A DNA stretch of 64,000 nucleotides from Hirudinaria manillensis (lineage: Eukaryota > Annelida > Clitellata > Hirudinida > Hirudinidae): NCBI GenBank assembly GCA_034509925.1, contig CM067529.1:11169001-11233000 (forward strand). The letters are read 5' to 3'. Every line of letters begins with the position of its first letter. The first letter of the stretch is position 1. Below, piece by piece: positions 46,263 to 62,118 of the stretch. A model generated the notes under the pieces. The model did not search any database and had not been told where the DNA came from. It worked only from the letters and a program-made list of their open reading frames with translations. The position numbers and the translations under genes are program-made.

Positions 46263-48727
46263 ATGGTGACTGTTAATCTTAAAAGCATGAGGGACTACTT
46301 ATTGGAGTTTGTTGTCATCAACTACGCGGACGTTCTTAAAAAATTTCTTGATAAACCATCGAGTAGAAAGCAACTCCCTCCTTTTCTATTTGAGCGAATA
46401 ATCATGAAGAGCAAAGAAATAAATTGGATCATCCATAAGCAATTTCTTTGCAACTTGTTACCGATGAGAGATCTCCTTCAATGGAAGAACATTGACTTGC
46501 TATTATATCCTAGGATGGCGGACATAAATTGCTTGCACGAAAGCACTTTACAACAAGTGGTAATGTCAACATATCCGGTCAAAAGTCTTTCCATTTCGTT
46601 GGAGCATATCACTAAACAGTCTATGAAAAGTATTTCCAGATTGGGATCCACAATCGAATTCTTGGATCTCGTTTATATGGAGTAAGATTTGTAATGACAT
46701 TATGGATTTTTTAACAACTAACTATTTGATAACTTTTAGGAGAAAAGCAATTAATATTTTGAATGCTCCCTATCCGAAACTGAAAAAGTTACATCTCTCA
46801 TTTATTCGGATTAGGAGTATTCCTAAGCTGCGTTTAGATTTCGCTCCCTTTTCCGAAACTTTGGAGGAATTGTCACTGTATAATGAACGTTTGGACGACT
46901 TCACAAAAAACTCAATGACAAGCTTAAAGAACCTCAAAGTTTTGGCTATTCCTAAAACAAACATAAAGGACAAAGAAATAAAATACATTATTAATTCGTT
47001 GCCTCAATTGAGGTAATCACATATTATTATTATTATATAAGGCACGGGCGAACCCCTCGCCTGAACAAAAACATAAAACTTTCAACAAAAACTAACAAAC
47101 TATGTACATCGCTCTCTAACGAATTAAATATTTACAATCTCCGAAGTGGTCATCTAGTAAAATTTTAAATATTTCAATATTCTTTGCTTCAATAACTTCC
47201 TGAGGAAGCTTATTCCAACTCTCTACGACTCTGTTGCTAAAGTAAAATTTTCTCAAGTCTTTATGTGCCACTCCTGTTGCCAGCTTCCAGTCGTGACCTC
47301 TTGTCCTCTCATCTGGACATGGCATGAGTATAGGGCCCCATGCATTCTGTGCAGATCCTTTGATGATATTAAATAGTAAGATCAAATCGGCCCTTTTTCT
47401 TCTAAATACCAGCGATGGCAGCCAACATATGTGCAAAATAAGATTAGATATGAGTTTAATTTCCACATTAATATTCTTTCAGAACATTGGATTTGGGGGA
47501 TGGCTGTCTTTTTTCATTTAGTAAAGGAAGTCGTCCTTCTCTGGACATTCTTCGATCCATAGCCAGGCATCAGAATTTAAGAGATATTAGCGTATTTCTT
47601 ATAATTTCGTGACGTTACCTAACTGATATTATGTAATTGTAAAGACTTCTTAAAATGCAGGTTATCCGTGACTATGGAGGAGAAGAGTTTCTCTCAACAT
47701 GCAGTGCCTACATTCACAGTACTTTGAACAATGGTAAAAGACTATTGCAAGAAAATGAAAATAATCCTAAATGCCAATCAGATTTTTTGAAATTGTTTGA
47801 AAATGTGAGAATTTAGAAATTTTGATTTATAATTGTGCAAATAACATTTGAAATTAAATTATTTATTTATTTCCTATATTCAAATTCCTTTTGTGAGCAT
47901 GAACCTAATCTTTCAAAATGTTTATGCCAACCAAAAATTTTATTATTTTGAAAAATGTTCTAGGTTCTATTCACTAGATATAAATTATCTTTGGATAGGT
48001 GAGTTGGATATATAATGTAATTTGGGTAATTTTTATGCAATAATATTTATTGTGAATTTTATTTTCAGTTCTATTGTTAAAAATCATATCCTTTCCGATA
48101 AATCAACCCCCGAATTCAGAAGGTAATTAACAATTGTTTCAGTAAGTCACGAACAATTGTTATTGTATATTATAATAAACATGACGTTTATATCTCTTCA
48201 CAGGAAGTTATTGTACTTATACTGTACTGTTATTAACCATCATGTGCCATTACAAGAAGTAAGACTCTGTTTATTCGTGGGAGAACATTTACTAACAAAA
48301 TGATTTGTTTTATAGAATGTAACAAATCTATATTCAAGTCGAAGTGTAAGTTTTTATTAATTTTCATCAAATAGTAAAACAAATAGCAACTATAATAATT
48401 AGATCGTTAAACAACATTATGTGGTATTACGTCCACAGATTTGTAGCCCTTACATGGTAAAAACGTTGTTAGAAATAGTAAACAAAGACTTGAACAAAGG
48501 GTTAACCAGAATGTTAATGCGCATTGTTCTCCAAACTTTTTGCTGAATCCACAGCTGATGTAAGTTGAAAGTATAGAACCAAAATTACATTTGAATATTT
48601 TATTATTAAATGTTATATTATATCACTTAACTAGGTTGTCAGGACTGCATTTAAGAACAACTTAATGGATGGCGACACTGTGACTTTTCTCAAAAACGAG
48701 CTGAAAAAAATCATATCACAAAGTTAA
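46263..48727 (+). pseudogene. LRR-family gene, copy 4 (frameshifted, mosaic)
   Basis: Exons 1-3 match copies 1-3 (46263-46681, exon 2 46741-47016, exon 3 47483-47591), including the shared exon 4 deletion. The intron between exons 2 and 3 carries a 400-bp antisense LINE fragment. The penultimate exon matches copy 5 (ICSPYMVKTLLEIV) instead of copies 1-3. It has one extra base near its end, so the frame hits TGA at TTTTGCTGA (about 48540). The final exon is preserved to TAA 48725-48727. Probably a pseudogene, though truncation removes only the last exon or so. Confidence 0.65.
47025..47424 (-). mobile_element. 5'-truncated LINE fragment, antisense
   Basis: A 400-bp insertion flanked by the duplication ACATAT (47019-47024, 47425-47430); copies 1-3 keep the empty site. 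On the minus strand it encodes the end of an RT protein (RTRGHDWKLATG, KFYFSNRVVESWNKLP, then a stop), a pattern known from the C-termini of CR1-type LINEs. A (TAA)n tail lies at its left end, as expected for a LINE 3' end. It belongs to a different family from the array LINEs. Confidence 0.85.
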
Positions 48728-51029
48728 ATCCGACTATAATTGATTGATGTTTATTGGTAACACAATAAAATGGAATTATGGATTTAATATATTGACAAAC
48801 CTTTTAAATATAAAAAAGTATCGTTGTTGCAATAATATCCTACTATAAATAAATTTTTATAAACATAACAGATACAATAATAATTTAAAGGTTTACATTG
48901 CAACAACCACCAACGATTTTTTGTTGTTACGCAACAGGAGTGTCACACTCTTAATCGTGTGTTTTATCATTCTGCTCTCACTTCTAAATTTTTCTATCGA
49001 AATAAGTCGTTTTTGATTTAAATAGTCTTTTGTTTATTAGACTTTCGTCGTGTTTAAGGTTTATCTCGGGACACTGCTTGCTGAACTTTGGACTACTTCA
49101 GACCACTGCTCAGGTGTTTTCTTTAAGAATCGTGCTAGACGAAAACCTACGATCGTATAACCCTAGCCAATATGAACTCTTGAGGAAGCACCTAGACAGG
49201 AGTGCAGGAAAGATTCTGTTCCACTTCAGAATCTAGGCAATCCCCTGCTTCCCTGTTAAACAATGGTTCGGAGTGACGCTCATAGACTAGGATGTCTGAA
49301 GTGCCTCAAGTTAATTCCTTAGCACCTCTTTTCTGACTGACCCAGAGGCGTGGGCTTCCATGGACTTAGATTATATGGCCATTCTCTATGATGTCAATCT
49401 CACCGAAGCGGTGGACAGGTTCCTACCTCAAGCGACAAGCCTCTAGAAATAGACATCCATGATTTGATGCTGGATTCATGTGGGACATGTGGGAGAGACG
49501 TCACATTACCAACTCCGGCAGGAAGTGATGGTGCAACCTATATCATCCGAGCCTGTACTCGTTCGTATGTTGCTCTTCTGCACCAAAACCGACGCAATAA
49601 TTATATCAAGTGCATAGCAGCGGTCCACCATCCTGCCAGAAGATTGGCGAAGCTACCGGTCTTGGTAGTGTAACAAACTGCTCCGGCCCCTCATGCCGCG
49701 AGTACATTGAGTTGAAGCTGGCTGACATCTGCTCATCAACGAGTCATGATCCGCCGCCTCATTTCCTTCTTCGCTTCACAAATTCAGAGTTACTGCAATT
49801 CGAACTAAGGTCCATTGGTGATATTCAAGAGCTTATCAATTCCCTCCCCATCAAGCAATCGGGACTTGACCCAACACCCACTTGGTTGTTCATGAAATTC
49901 TCGCACGTTCTTCTACCATTCATTACGCATTTATTCAATAAATCTTTACTTTTGCGAGTTTTACAGTGCTTCAAGACAACACATGTTCGGCCCATACTAA
50001 GGAAACCTACTCTATACCCATACGCGCCATCATCAATTCAACCATTAGCGAATATTGTCATAATTTCAAAGCTTTTACAGAGCTTTGTGCTCAGACGACT
50101 CCTTTTATACCTCAACAATAATGCACTTCTTTCCACTACCGTACCACTCCACCGAGACTGCCGTCCTGAAAGCTGTATCTGACATATTATGGCCCTCGAA
50201 GCCGGACATGTTTCCCTTCTCCTACTGATAGGCATGTCTGCAGCTTTTGCCACCGTTGATCATGGTATCCTCATATCCAGGTTAGATGATCGTCAAAATG
50301 CACTTCGTTGGCTCTAAACCTACCTGTCGGAGCGATACGAGACAATGTTATCCCCATATTTAGGCTGCACCCAGCAACTTGTGCATTCTGGCGTTCGACA
50401 GAGTTCAGTCTTCGTACCAAACATGGGTTCTCCAGTCATCAATATGCAGATGACAAATAGATTTTAGGTCACTACAGCCTTGAAGATGCCCCAACCCTCG
50501 GTAGTCGTATGTCGGATTGCCTCGATGAGGTTGCTTCATGGACGGCATCCAACCGTCTATAACTTCACTCTGACAAGCTGTCTGTCGCAGTTGTCGGAGA
50601 CCTCCGATACAAGAGAGAAGCAATCTGGTATGGCATTCCTGCTCCATTTAGTAGGATCGGTGACCTCCCGCTCCGACTTGCGGGTTCATCCATTACTACT
50701 TCACAGACACTCATAAATTTTGGAGTCTACCTAGACTCTCGCTTGACCATGAAACCACATGTCACTCTGGTTGCCGACACTTGGTATGCCCTTACTTCGC
50801 ATCTTCAAAGAAGCAAAGCCATTCCTGCCGCCTGAAGCCTTTTGATCTCTCATCGTGCTATTCATACTTGCACGTCTTGACTATTGTAATTCCCTGCTGG
50901 TCAATGCCAACCATCAGGTCATCAACAATTACCAAGCTGTCATGAACACAGCCGCTCGACTCATTATCGGAGTGAGGTCATCGGACCACAACACTCCAAT
51001 GCTTCACTGGCTGATGATCACGTATATAT

Positions 51030-51260
51030 TTATTTATTTATTCAAACTGAAGGGCCCAATAGGACCACTAACACAGTTTTCGATTTCCAATTCGAGCAAG
51101 GACAAATTGCAATGACAGTATGAGTCAAGGTGGCGATAATGACTACAATGAGAGTTAGTTATATGTAAGATATTTGCTAAGATCAAAGTCTCTTATAAGT
51201 GCATTGAATCTAGAAACGGTTGTAGCATTAATAAAATCAGGTGGTAATGAGTTCCAGTAT
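51030..51260. mobile_element. Unclassified insert before solo LTR C
   Basis: About 230 bp that is absent from the equivalent position of unit 1. It starts with TTATTTATTTATTC, which on the minus strand would be an (AAAT)n tail, so it may be the 3' end of an antisense non-LTR element. It contains no recognisable coding sequence. Confidence 0.45.
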
Positions 51261-51559
51261 TGTTGGATCCCTGAATCCAGATAATTGAAGAATAATCAAA
51301 ATTATTTGCCGACTATTTAATTTAGTAATTAATTAATTTAGTAAATAATTAATTTATTGGCAATTTAATTTGATGATTGATTAAAGTCTTTGGTTATAAA
51401 TCTTGACAAATAGAGTTATCTCGAAAAGCAGAGCGAGAGTTAGAGGAACAGCAGATTTCAAGACTTAGACATTTGAGCATTGTACATCTTCCAAGCCATC
51501 TGAACACTTTCAATAAACCTGACCTTCCATAATTAGTTTGAGGACCCCGTGTTATTACA
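51261..51559 (+). mobile_element. Solo LTR C (unit 4)
   Basis: 299 bp, almost identical to solo LTR A. The right flank is ATATTGATC as at LTR A, but the left flank is CAGTAT from the insert next to it, so its two flanks do not form a clean 4-bp duplication. Confidence 0.85.
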
Positions 51560-52302
51560 ATATTGATCTCTTGGTCTATAAGTCTGCCGTAGGCTGTGTC
51601 TCACAAAATCTGGCTGCGATAATCACAAATACCACGGCTGTTCTTGGTAGGGAGTCACTACGCTCATCTGACAGTAGGACCATGGTCGTTCCAATGTTTC
51701 GGACCGTGAAGCAATGTGACCGGGCATTCTGCGTTAGCGATCCTAAGACATGGAATGCGCTTCCTCCGAACATTAGTCTGTCGCAGTTGTCGGAGACATT
51801 CCGATACAAACTAAAAACTCATTTATTCATGCTGATTCTATTTCTTTTGCTCTTATAGTGTTTATTTTTTTAAATCAATTTCCCTTCTATATATTCACTT
51901 TAAGTTTAATTTTATTCTTTAATTTCCTTTCGTTTTAGTAATTACCCGCTTATTTGCTCTCTTGTGTCTGATGGTTTGTTTGTTGATGCCCTACCACCCC
52001 TTTGTTATAAAATCGAGCACGTTAAAACTTGGCCAAATAAGTGTAAATGATTACACGAAACGTAAAAGAATACTTCATTCTTTGGCGTTTTCCTGAAGTC
52101 ACTTTTGCAAGAAAGGTTCACGGAAATACAATCAGATATGTTTTTATGATTTTAAATAAGAAAACAATATTATAATATTGAGGATATTACAATTTCCCAA
52201 ATTGAATTTATTGTCTTTGGAACAGCAAAGTCTAAATATAGCAGTAATAATACAACTTAATTAACGCCCGGGTACACAGCTGTATTTCATTTATTTAGGA
52301 GA

Positions 52303-54628
52303 ATGGCGACTGATAATCTAAAAAGCATGCAGGACAACTTATTGGAGTTTGTTGTCATCAACTACGCGGACGTTTTTGAAGAATTTGTTGTTAAACCAAC
52401 GAGTAGAAAGCAACTCCCTCCTTTTCTATTTGAGCGAATAATCAGGAAAAGCAAAGAAATAAATTGGATCATCCATAAGCAATTTCTTTGCAACTTGTTA
52501 CCGGTGAGAGATATCCTTCAATGGAAGAACATTGACTTGCTATTATATCCTAGGATGGCGTACATAAATTGCCTGCACGAAAGCACTTTACACCAAGTGG
52601 TAATGTCAACATATCCGGTCAAAAGTCTTTCCATTTACTTGATGAATATCACTAAACAGTCTATGAAAAGTATTTCCAGATTGGGATCCACAATCGAATT
52701 CTTGGATCTCGTTTATGTGAAGTAAGAATTAGAATTGCACTATGTGTTTTTTAACCACTAACTAATTTGATAACTTTCAGGAGAAAAACAATTAATTTTT
52801 TAAATGCTCCCTTCCCAAAACTGAAAAAGTTACATCTAACAGCCAATAATGATTCCAACGATAGTCGTAAGCTACGTTTAGATTTCACTCGCTTTTCTGA
52901 TACTTTAGAAGAATTGGCTCTGAATCACATACGCCCGGACGGCTTCACAATAAACTCCATAGTAAGATTAAAGAAACTCCAAGTTTTGGCTATTCCTCAT
53001 ACTCGTATAGAGGTTGAGAAACTACAAACGATTCTGAATTCGATGCCTCAACTAAGGTAATGACGTATATGCAAATATGTTTAATTTAATGAGTTTAGTT
53101 TCCAAATTAATATTCTTTCAGAACACTGGATTTGAGGGGCAACTTTCGTGATTTTTTATTTAATGAACCTTCTCCGGACTTTTTGCAATCCATAACCAAG
53201 CATAGGAATTTAAGAAATATTGACGTATCCTATTTTGCTGATGCGAAGTAAGGCTTTCTTTGCCATTAATTGATTTTTGAAGAATCATTAATTATAGATG
53301 TAATTTCTAAATTATGTTTTGGTGAAGTTATGAAATGGTTCGAAAAGTTCTCAAATGTAAAAGATGGAAGAATTTAGGATTTCAATTTTACAACGAAGAC
53401 ATTAATAAGAATCCAAAATACTCCGAATTAAAATTGATGGCCGATAAGGTTAAAACTATATTTCTTAAAATTTCTTGACGTTACATAAATGATATTATGT
53501 AATTATAAAAACTTCTTAAAATGCAGGTCTTCAGTTACTTTGAAGGAAGAGACTTTCTCTCAACATACAGTGCCTACATGGACAGTACAATAGCCTTTAC
53601 TGGCCAAAGTTTATTATTGCAGGAAACTGTAAATAATCCTAAATACCGAACAGAATTTCTGAAATTGTTTGAAAATGTGAGAATTTGGAAAATCTAATTT
53701 TTATTTATAATTGTGCGAATAACATTTGAAATTAAATTATTTATTTATTTCCTATATTCATATACCTTTTGTGAGCATGAACCTAATCTTTCAAAATGTT
53801 TATGCCTACCAAAAATTTTCTTATTTTGAAAAATGTTCTAGGTTATTTTCACTGCATACACATTATCTGAAGAACGTTTCCCCATTCAGTGAGTTGGATA
53901 TATATTTGTGTAATTTTTGTAATTTTTATGCAATAATATTTATTTTGAAATTTATTTCCAGATCTGTTGTTGTTGATCATATCCTTTCTGATAATTCAAC
54001 CCCTGAATTCAGAAGGTAATTTACAATCGTTTCAGTATGTCACAAACAATTTGAATTTGTTTTTTTTTATAAATATAACTCTTTACAGGAAATTATTGTA
54101 CTATTACTGTACTCTTATTAACCATCACGTGCCATTACAAGAAGTAAGACTCTGTTTATTCGTGGGGGAACATTTATTAACAAAGTGATTTGTTTTGTAG
54201 AATGTAAGAAATATGGTCGGTACTGCCCGTTCGATTCGAAGTGTAAGTTTTTGTTAAATTTAATCGAATAGTTACACAAATAGCAACTAGTAATAATTAG
54301 GTTAATAGACAACATTATATGGTATTATGTCGTTCTACAGATTTGTAGCCCTTACATGGTAAAAACGTTGTGGGAAATAATTATCAAAGACTTGAACAAA
54401 GGGTTAACCAGAATGTTAATGCGCAGTGTTCTCCAAACTTATTCTGAGTCAACAGCTGATGTAAGTTGAAAGTATAGAACCATAATTAAGCTTGAATATT
54501 TTATTATTAAATATTATATTATATCACTTAACTAGGTTGTTAAGACTGCTTTTAAGAACAACTTTATGGATGGCGACACTGTGATTTTTCTCAAAAGGGA
54601 ACTGAAGAATATCATATATCAAAGTTAA
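52303..54628 (+). CDS. LRR-family gene, copy 5 (complete reference copy)
   Basis: Eleven exons with canonical sites and consistent phases: 52303-52721, 52781-53056, 53122-53247, 53328-53448, 53527-53676, 53842-53888, 53962-54015, 54089-54143, 54201-54242, 54341-54460, 54536-54628; 500 codons plus stop. No signal peptide or membrane segment, so probably intracellular. Residues about 10-60 form a leucine-rich helical segment (NLLEFVVINYADVFEE, KQLPPFLFERII) that could be a VHL- or F-box-like motif. Residues about 95-260 hold LRR-like strands (FPKLKKLHLTA, TLEELALNH, LKKLQVLAIPHT, MPQLRTLDLRG). The C-terminal half (YRTEFLKLFENV, KDLNKGLTRMLMRSVL, GDTVIFLKREL) is helical and unrecognised. ZYG11/ZER1-like adaptors have a comparable layout, but I cannot confirm homology. 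AATAAA is near 54665. Confidence 0.75.
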
Positions 54629-55110
54629 ATCCAATTATAATTTATTGATGTTTATTGATAGCTCAATAAAATGGAATTTTGGATTTAATACGTTGCTTCC
54701 AAACTGAATTAATCAATTTAAAAGTTAAATCAGTAGAATAAAAAACGAAATATTTCCACAATCAATTTTCATAAGCTGCCCGACCATCAGGTAATAATAG
54801 ACTGAAATGAATTGTTTTATTTATTAAATGTTAAATAATATAATGTTATATTTTTCTTTATTTCATACTGGTGTTGGGATAAGTTTATTTTTTGATGGCC
54901 TAAAAAAATGTAACACCTTGTATTTGTGAAATTGTTCCAGAATTCTAAAATATACTTTCTTTGAAGAGTAATAATTAAGCAATTATAAAATATTAATCCA
55001 ATATTTACGTTTTTTGTTAGATGGCTTTTCAATAAAGAAAGGATCATCGTTGCATCAATATCCTACTGATATATATGTTGATACATATGTATTAATTTTA
55101 TATTCATATA
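54629..55110. other. Spacer between LRR copy 5 and the lectin gene
   Basis: AT-rich, with the copy 5 poly(A) signal near 54665. The LINE relic that follows the other four copies is absent here, so this is the right edge of the array. No gene seen. Confidence 0.6.
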
Positions 55111-55118
55111 TATAAAGG
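55111..55118 (+). promoter_or_regulatory. TATA box of the lectin gene
   Basis: TATAAAGG, about 25-30 bp before the presumed leader exon (55137-55261). Confidence 0.5.
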
Positions 55119-55136
55119 TTGTGGTTACCTTTTTAG

Positions 55137-55261
55137 ACATTAGAAATAAATAATTTTAATAATTTCTTGCTTGAAACGGTCGACGAAAATAACAGACTTT
55201 TGAAAATATTGGAAAAATCGGACCTTCAAAGGAGCGAAATTACAAAGGACTTAATGAGAGG
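55137..55261 (+). other. Presumed 5' leader exon of the lectin gene
   Basis: Starts about 26 bp behind the TATA box and ends at a GT donor (55262). The acceptor of the next exon is at 55409-55410. One frame is open throughout with a coding-like, coiled-coil composition (ENNRLLKILEKSDLQRSE). It has no ATG and meets TGA just before the lectin ATG after splicing, so I read it as untranslated. An AG at 55135-55136 leaves open that it is an internal exon of another transcript. Confidence 0.4.
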
Positions 55262-55438
55262 GTAAAAATGAGAATTTCAGTTTACCAACGTTATCACAAT
55301 TTTATGTCGTCAATGGAAATAAATCGATTGAAATTGAAAGATTTATTATAAAATGCAAAAATATCAATGGGATAAAAGTATACTAAACACTCTCTTGTGA
55401 CTTTCTTCAGAAAATTTTCAAAGTATTGAATTCAAGAC

Positions 55439-56761
55439 ATGACCAACATTTTTCTGTTTTTTGTTGGCTTGGCTGTGATTTCAAGATTTAGAACTTCAAA
55501 CCTGATGAATATTCAGAGTTTCTCTCAGATCATCAACGATGAGATGCTGCAGTGTCTGAACGGTGAACCGTTTCAGAGGATTGTAACTAATTCAAAAATC
55601 TCCTGTGCGGTAAATTGTTTCTTACGCAAAAGACAACAATGCAAGCGATTTCAATATTATCCACTAACTGGAAAATGTGATTTGTTCTCCATGTGGGATC
55701 CTTTTCCGAATAACATGGTATGGAACTGGCCTGTTTACGTCGAGCCGTGCGAAGCTTACCAAAATGTCGGTGAGATTTTTAGTTATTACAAAGGAAAGAG
55801 TTTATTCATTAAATGCTTTCAAATGGATACATTAAACATGTTCCTGCCAAAATCCAAGGTAGAATTGATGTCAAAATATATTTTGTCAGGTCTTTGTCCA
55901 TTTTCTTTTGTCTACATACCCAGTGCAAACGTTTGTTACAAATTGGAATATGGATATTGGGACTGGACAAATGCCAGATTGCAATGTAATTCTCTGGGCC
56001 AAAGAACGTATCCTGTAGTCCTTAACTCCAGTGCTAGGCACAACGCTTTCAAGGATTATGCGGACTTCTTAACGAGTACTTAAATATGGGTTTTACTTCT
56101 TAAATCTGTTTTAATTTAAAAGTAAAATTTTAACAAATTAGATCAAACCTTGTAGAGTTTTGTAGAAGTTTGTGAATTTCAATAAATTAAACATACCAAC
56201 ATATCCAGCATAAACTTAACATTCGTATCCAGTTGAACTCATCTTATGTGATTTTCACACTCGCAACTTTTGCATGGTAAATGTACAGTTTCACACGTCT
56301 AGAAAAGACTAAGCGGATGAATCGGCGTCAAAAGAAGAGTGTCATAAGAACTACCACTTGCTTAATTACTTACATAATTGATTAATTTCTGTTGACAAAA
56401 ACATTTTATATTTTATATCTCGCAATAGGAGGACAGCTAATGACGATACGTCATTTCAGGAAAACTGGAATATCGCGGGTGCTTTGATATTGATCTTGAT
56501 TGGACAGCAAAAATTTGGTCAAGCGGACAAACTCTTAACCCCACAGATAATACTGGACCTTTCGTATGGAAACCCTTTTCAGGAGTTTATCTGCCGTCGG
56601 GAGGTTTCGAAAATTGGGATCTTCTCCAGCCAAGTAAATTCAATGTATTATTCTTTGCTAAGGAAAACTGCCTGTCATTTACAGCGATTACCTATAACTG
56701 GAATGACGCGGCATGTTCAAGGCTGAAGTGTGTCTTGTGTCAATCTAACCCGAATTTCTGA
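55439..56761 (+). CDS. Secreted C-type-lectin-like protein with N-terminal Cys module
   Basis: Two coding exons, 55439-56075 and 56460-56761, joined in phase (ACG A|GA); about 312 residues. It starts with a signal-like hydrophobic stretch (NIFLFFVGLAVIS). A Cys-rich N-terminal module follows (SCAVNCFLRKRQQCKRFQYY, GKCDLF, EPCEAYQNVG), reminiscent of PAN/apple modules. From CPFSFVYIPSANVCYKLE it enters a C-type lectin-like domain with WTNARLQC, then FENWDLLQPS and ENCLSFT, and ends with WNDAACSRLKCVLC, the expected WxxxxC and closing Cys pattern. The QPD or EPN calcium/sugar motif is not visible; QPS stands near its place, so sugar binding is doubtful. Predicted extracellular; possible roles are recognition or coagulation-like adhesion, which is inference. 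Confidence 0.82.
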
Positions 56762-57736
56762 TGAAGATTTCCGAGGAGCTTACAAAATGAAACTATTTTG
56801 AGGATAAAATAGTTTCAAAACATTTACCAATATCGATTAATTAATTAATCAATTGATTAATAACGACAAAAACATCATAAGACATTTTACATGTCTCGCG
56901 ATAGGAGAATAATCTTGGAGGATAATAATGAGTTTTGTTTTCTCTGTACTTGCAGAAATGTAATATAATTTTATATATATATATTTAATTACTTGATCAC
57001 TGTGTTCTTTTTGCAAATTAATTATCACAGCATAAATGCATAATTTTAGTGTACTTTTCAACGATATCGAAATTCAATATACCTTAAATGTGCTTGAAAA
57101 CCGCCAAAAACGTAAAGGAATCTTCCATTTCCTCTTTTCTTTATTAAAATATTGCAATAAATTAAATAAATAAATAAGTTCAAATACTTGGTTTTTGCTT
57201 AAAGGCCAATTCATCGATTAGAACGTCAGTTTAACAAGTGATCATTAATAACAATAATAATAATAATAACAACAGTATTATTAATAATAATAAGAACAAC
57301 TCGTCAGTAAAGCATCGTCAGAAAATTTCCAAGCTCCAGCGTACACACTTCTTCCGTCCAAAAGGAAATAACATGAAAGAGCATATTGGATAACACTTTT
57401 GAGAAGCCAAGCGCAAAACAGATAACGATGGATTTAAATTCAACTTTTCAGCGAAAAAAAAATATAATAGAAAAATCCGATTAAAATAAAGAAAAATCTA
57501 GCACAAACTCTAACTGTAAAACTCTGAAGGCGATCGAACGGAGTTTACCACGTAACAGATCGATTATACAAGACGTCCACAGCAGGGTCTCTTCCCTATC
57601 ATTTCCTTAGCACTCAAACTTAAAAATCAGACTTCTCCAATTCGTTATGATTCTCTCTCCGACAATTTAAATTCATTTCAGCAACGACAGCAACAATAAC
57701 AGCAACTGAAACGCCAACCACATGTCAAATAACGAA
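56762..57736. other. Spacer between convergent genes
   Basis: AT-rich. AATAAA sites for the lectin gene lie near 57158. TTTATT at 57139-57144 would be AATAAA for the minus-strand HSPA12-type gene, about 590 bp past its stop. Short AAT runs lie near 57250-57290. No gene seen. Confidence 0.55.

Positions 57737-62118
<4,382 letters not shown>

Larger units (their letters stand above)
49020..52025 (+). mobile_element. L2/CR1-like LINE relic (unit 4)
   Basis: Same LINE as in units 1-3, with a longer open RT piece at 49610-50182 (SGLDPTPTWLFMKF, ISKLLQSFVLRR). It is interrupted at about 51030-51260 by an unrelated insert and at 51261-51559 by solo LTR C. The final piece, WNALPPNISLSQLSETFRYKLKTHLF (quoted in part), keeps the full C-terminus with KLKTHLF, which is truncated by frameshift in the other units. 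Confidence 0.8.

Noticed and set aside
49610-50182. A separate protein-coding gene of 190 codons
   Set aside because: It is a surviving open stretch of the LINE reverse transcriptase, broken by frameshifts on both sides and repeated in every unit.
55137-55261. Independent coding exon of a coiled-coil protein
   Set aside because: No ATG, positioned right behind a TATA box, and spliced product stops before the lectin ATG; kept only as a probable leader exon.
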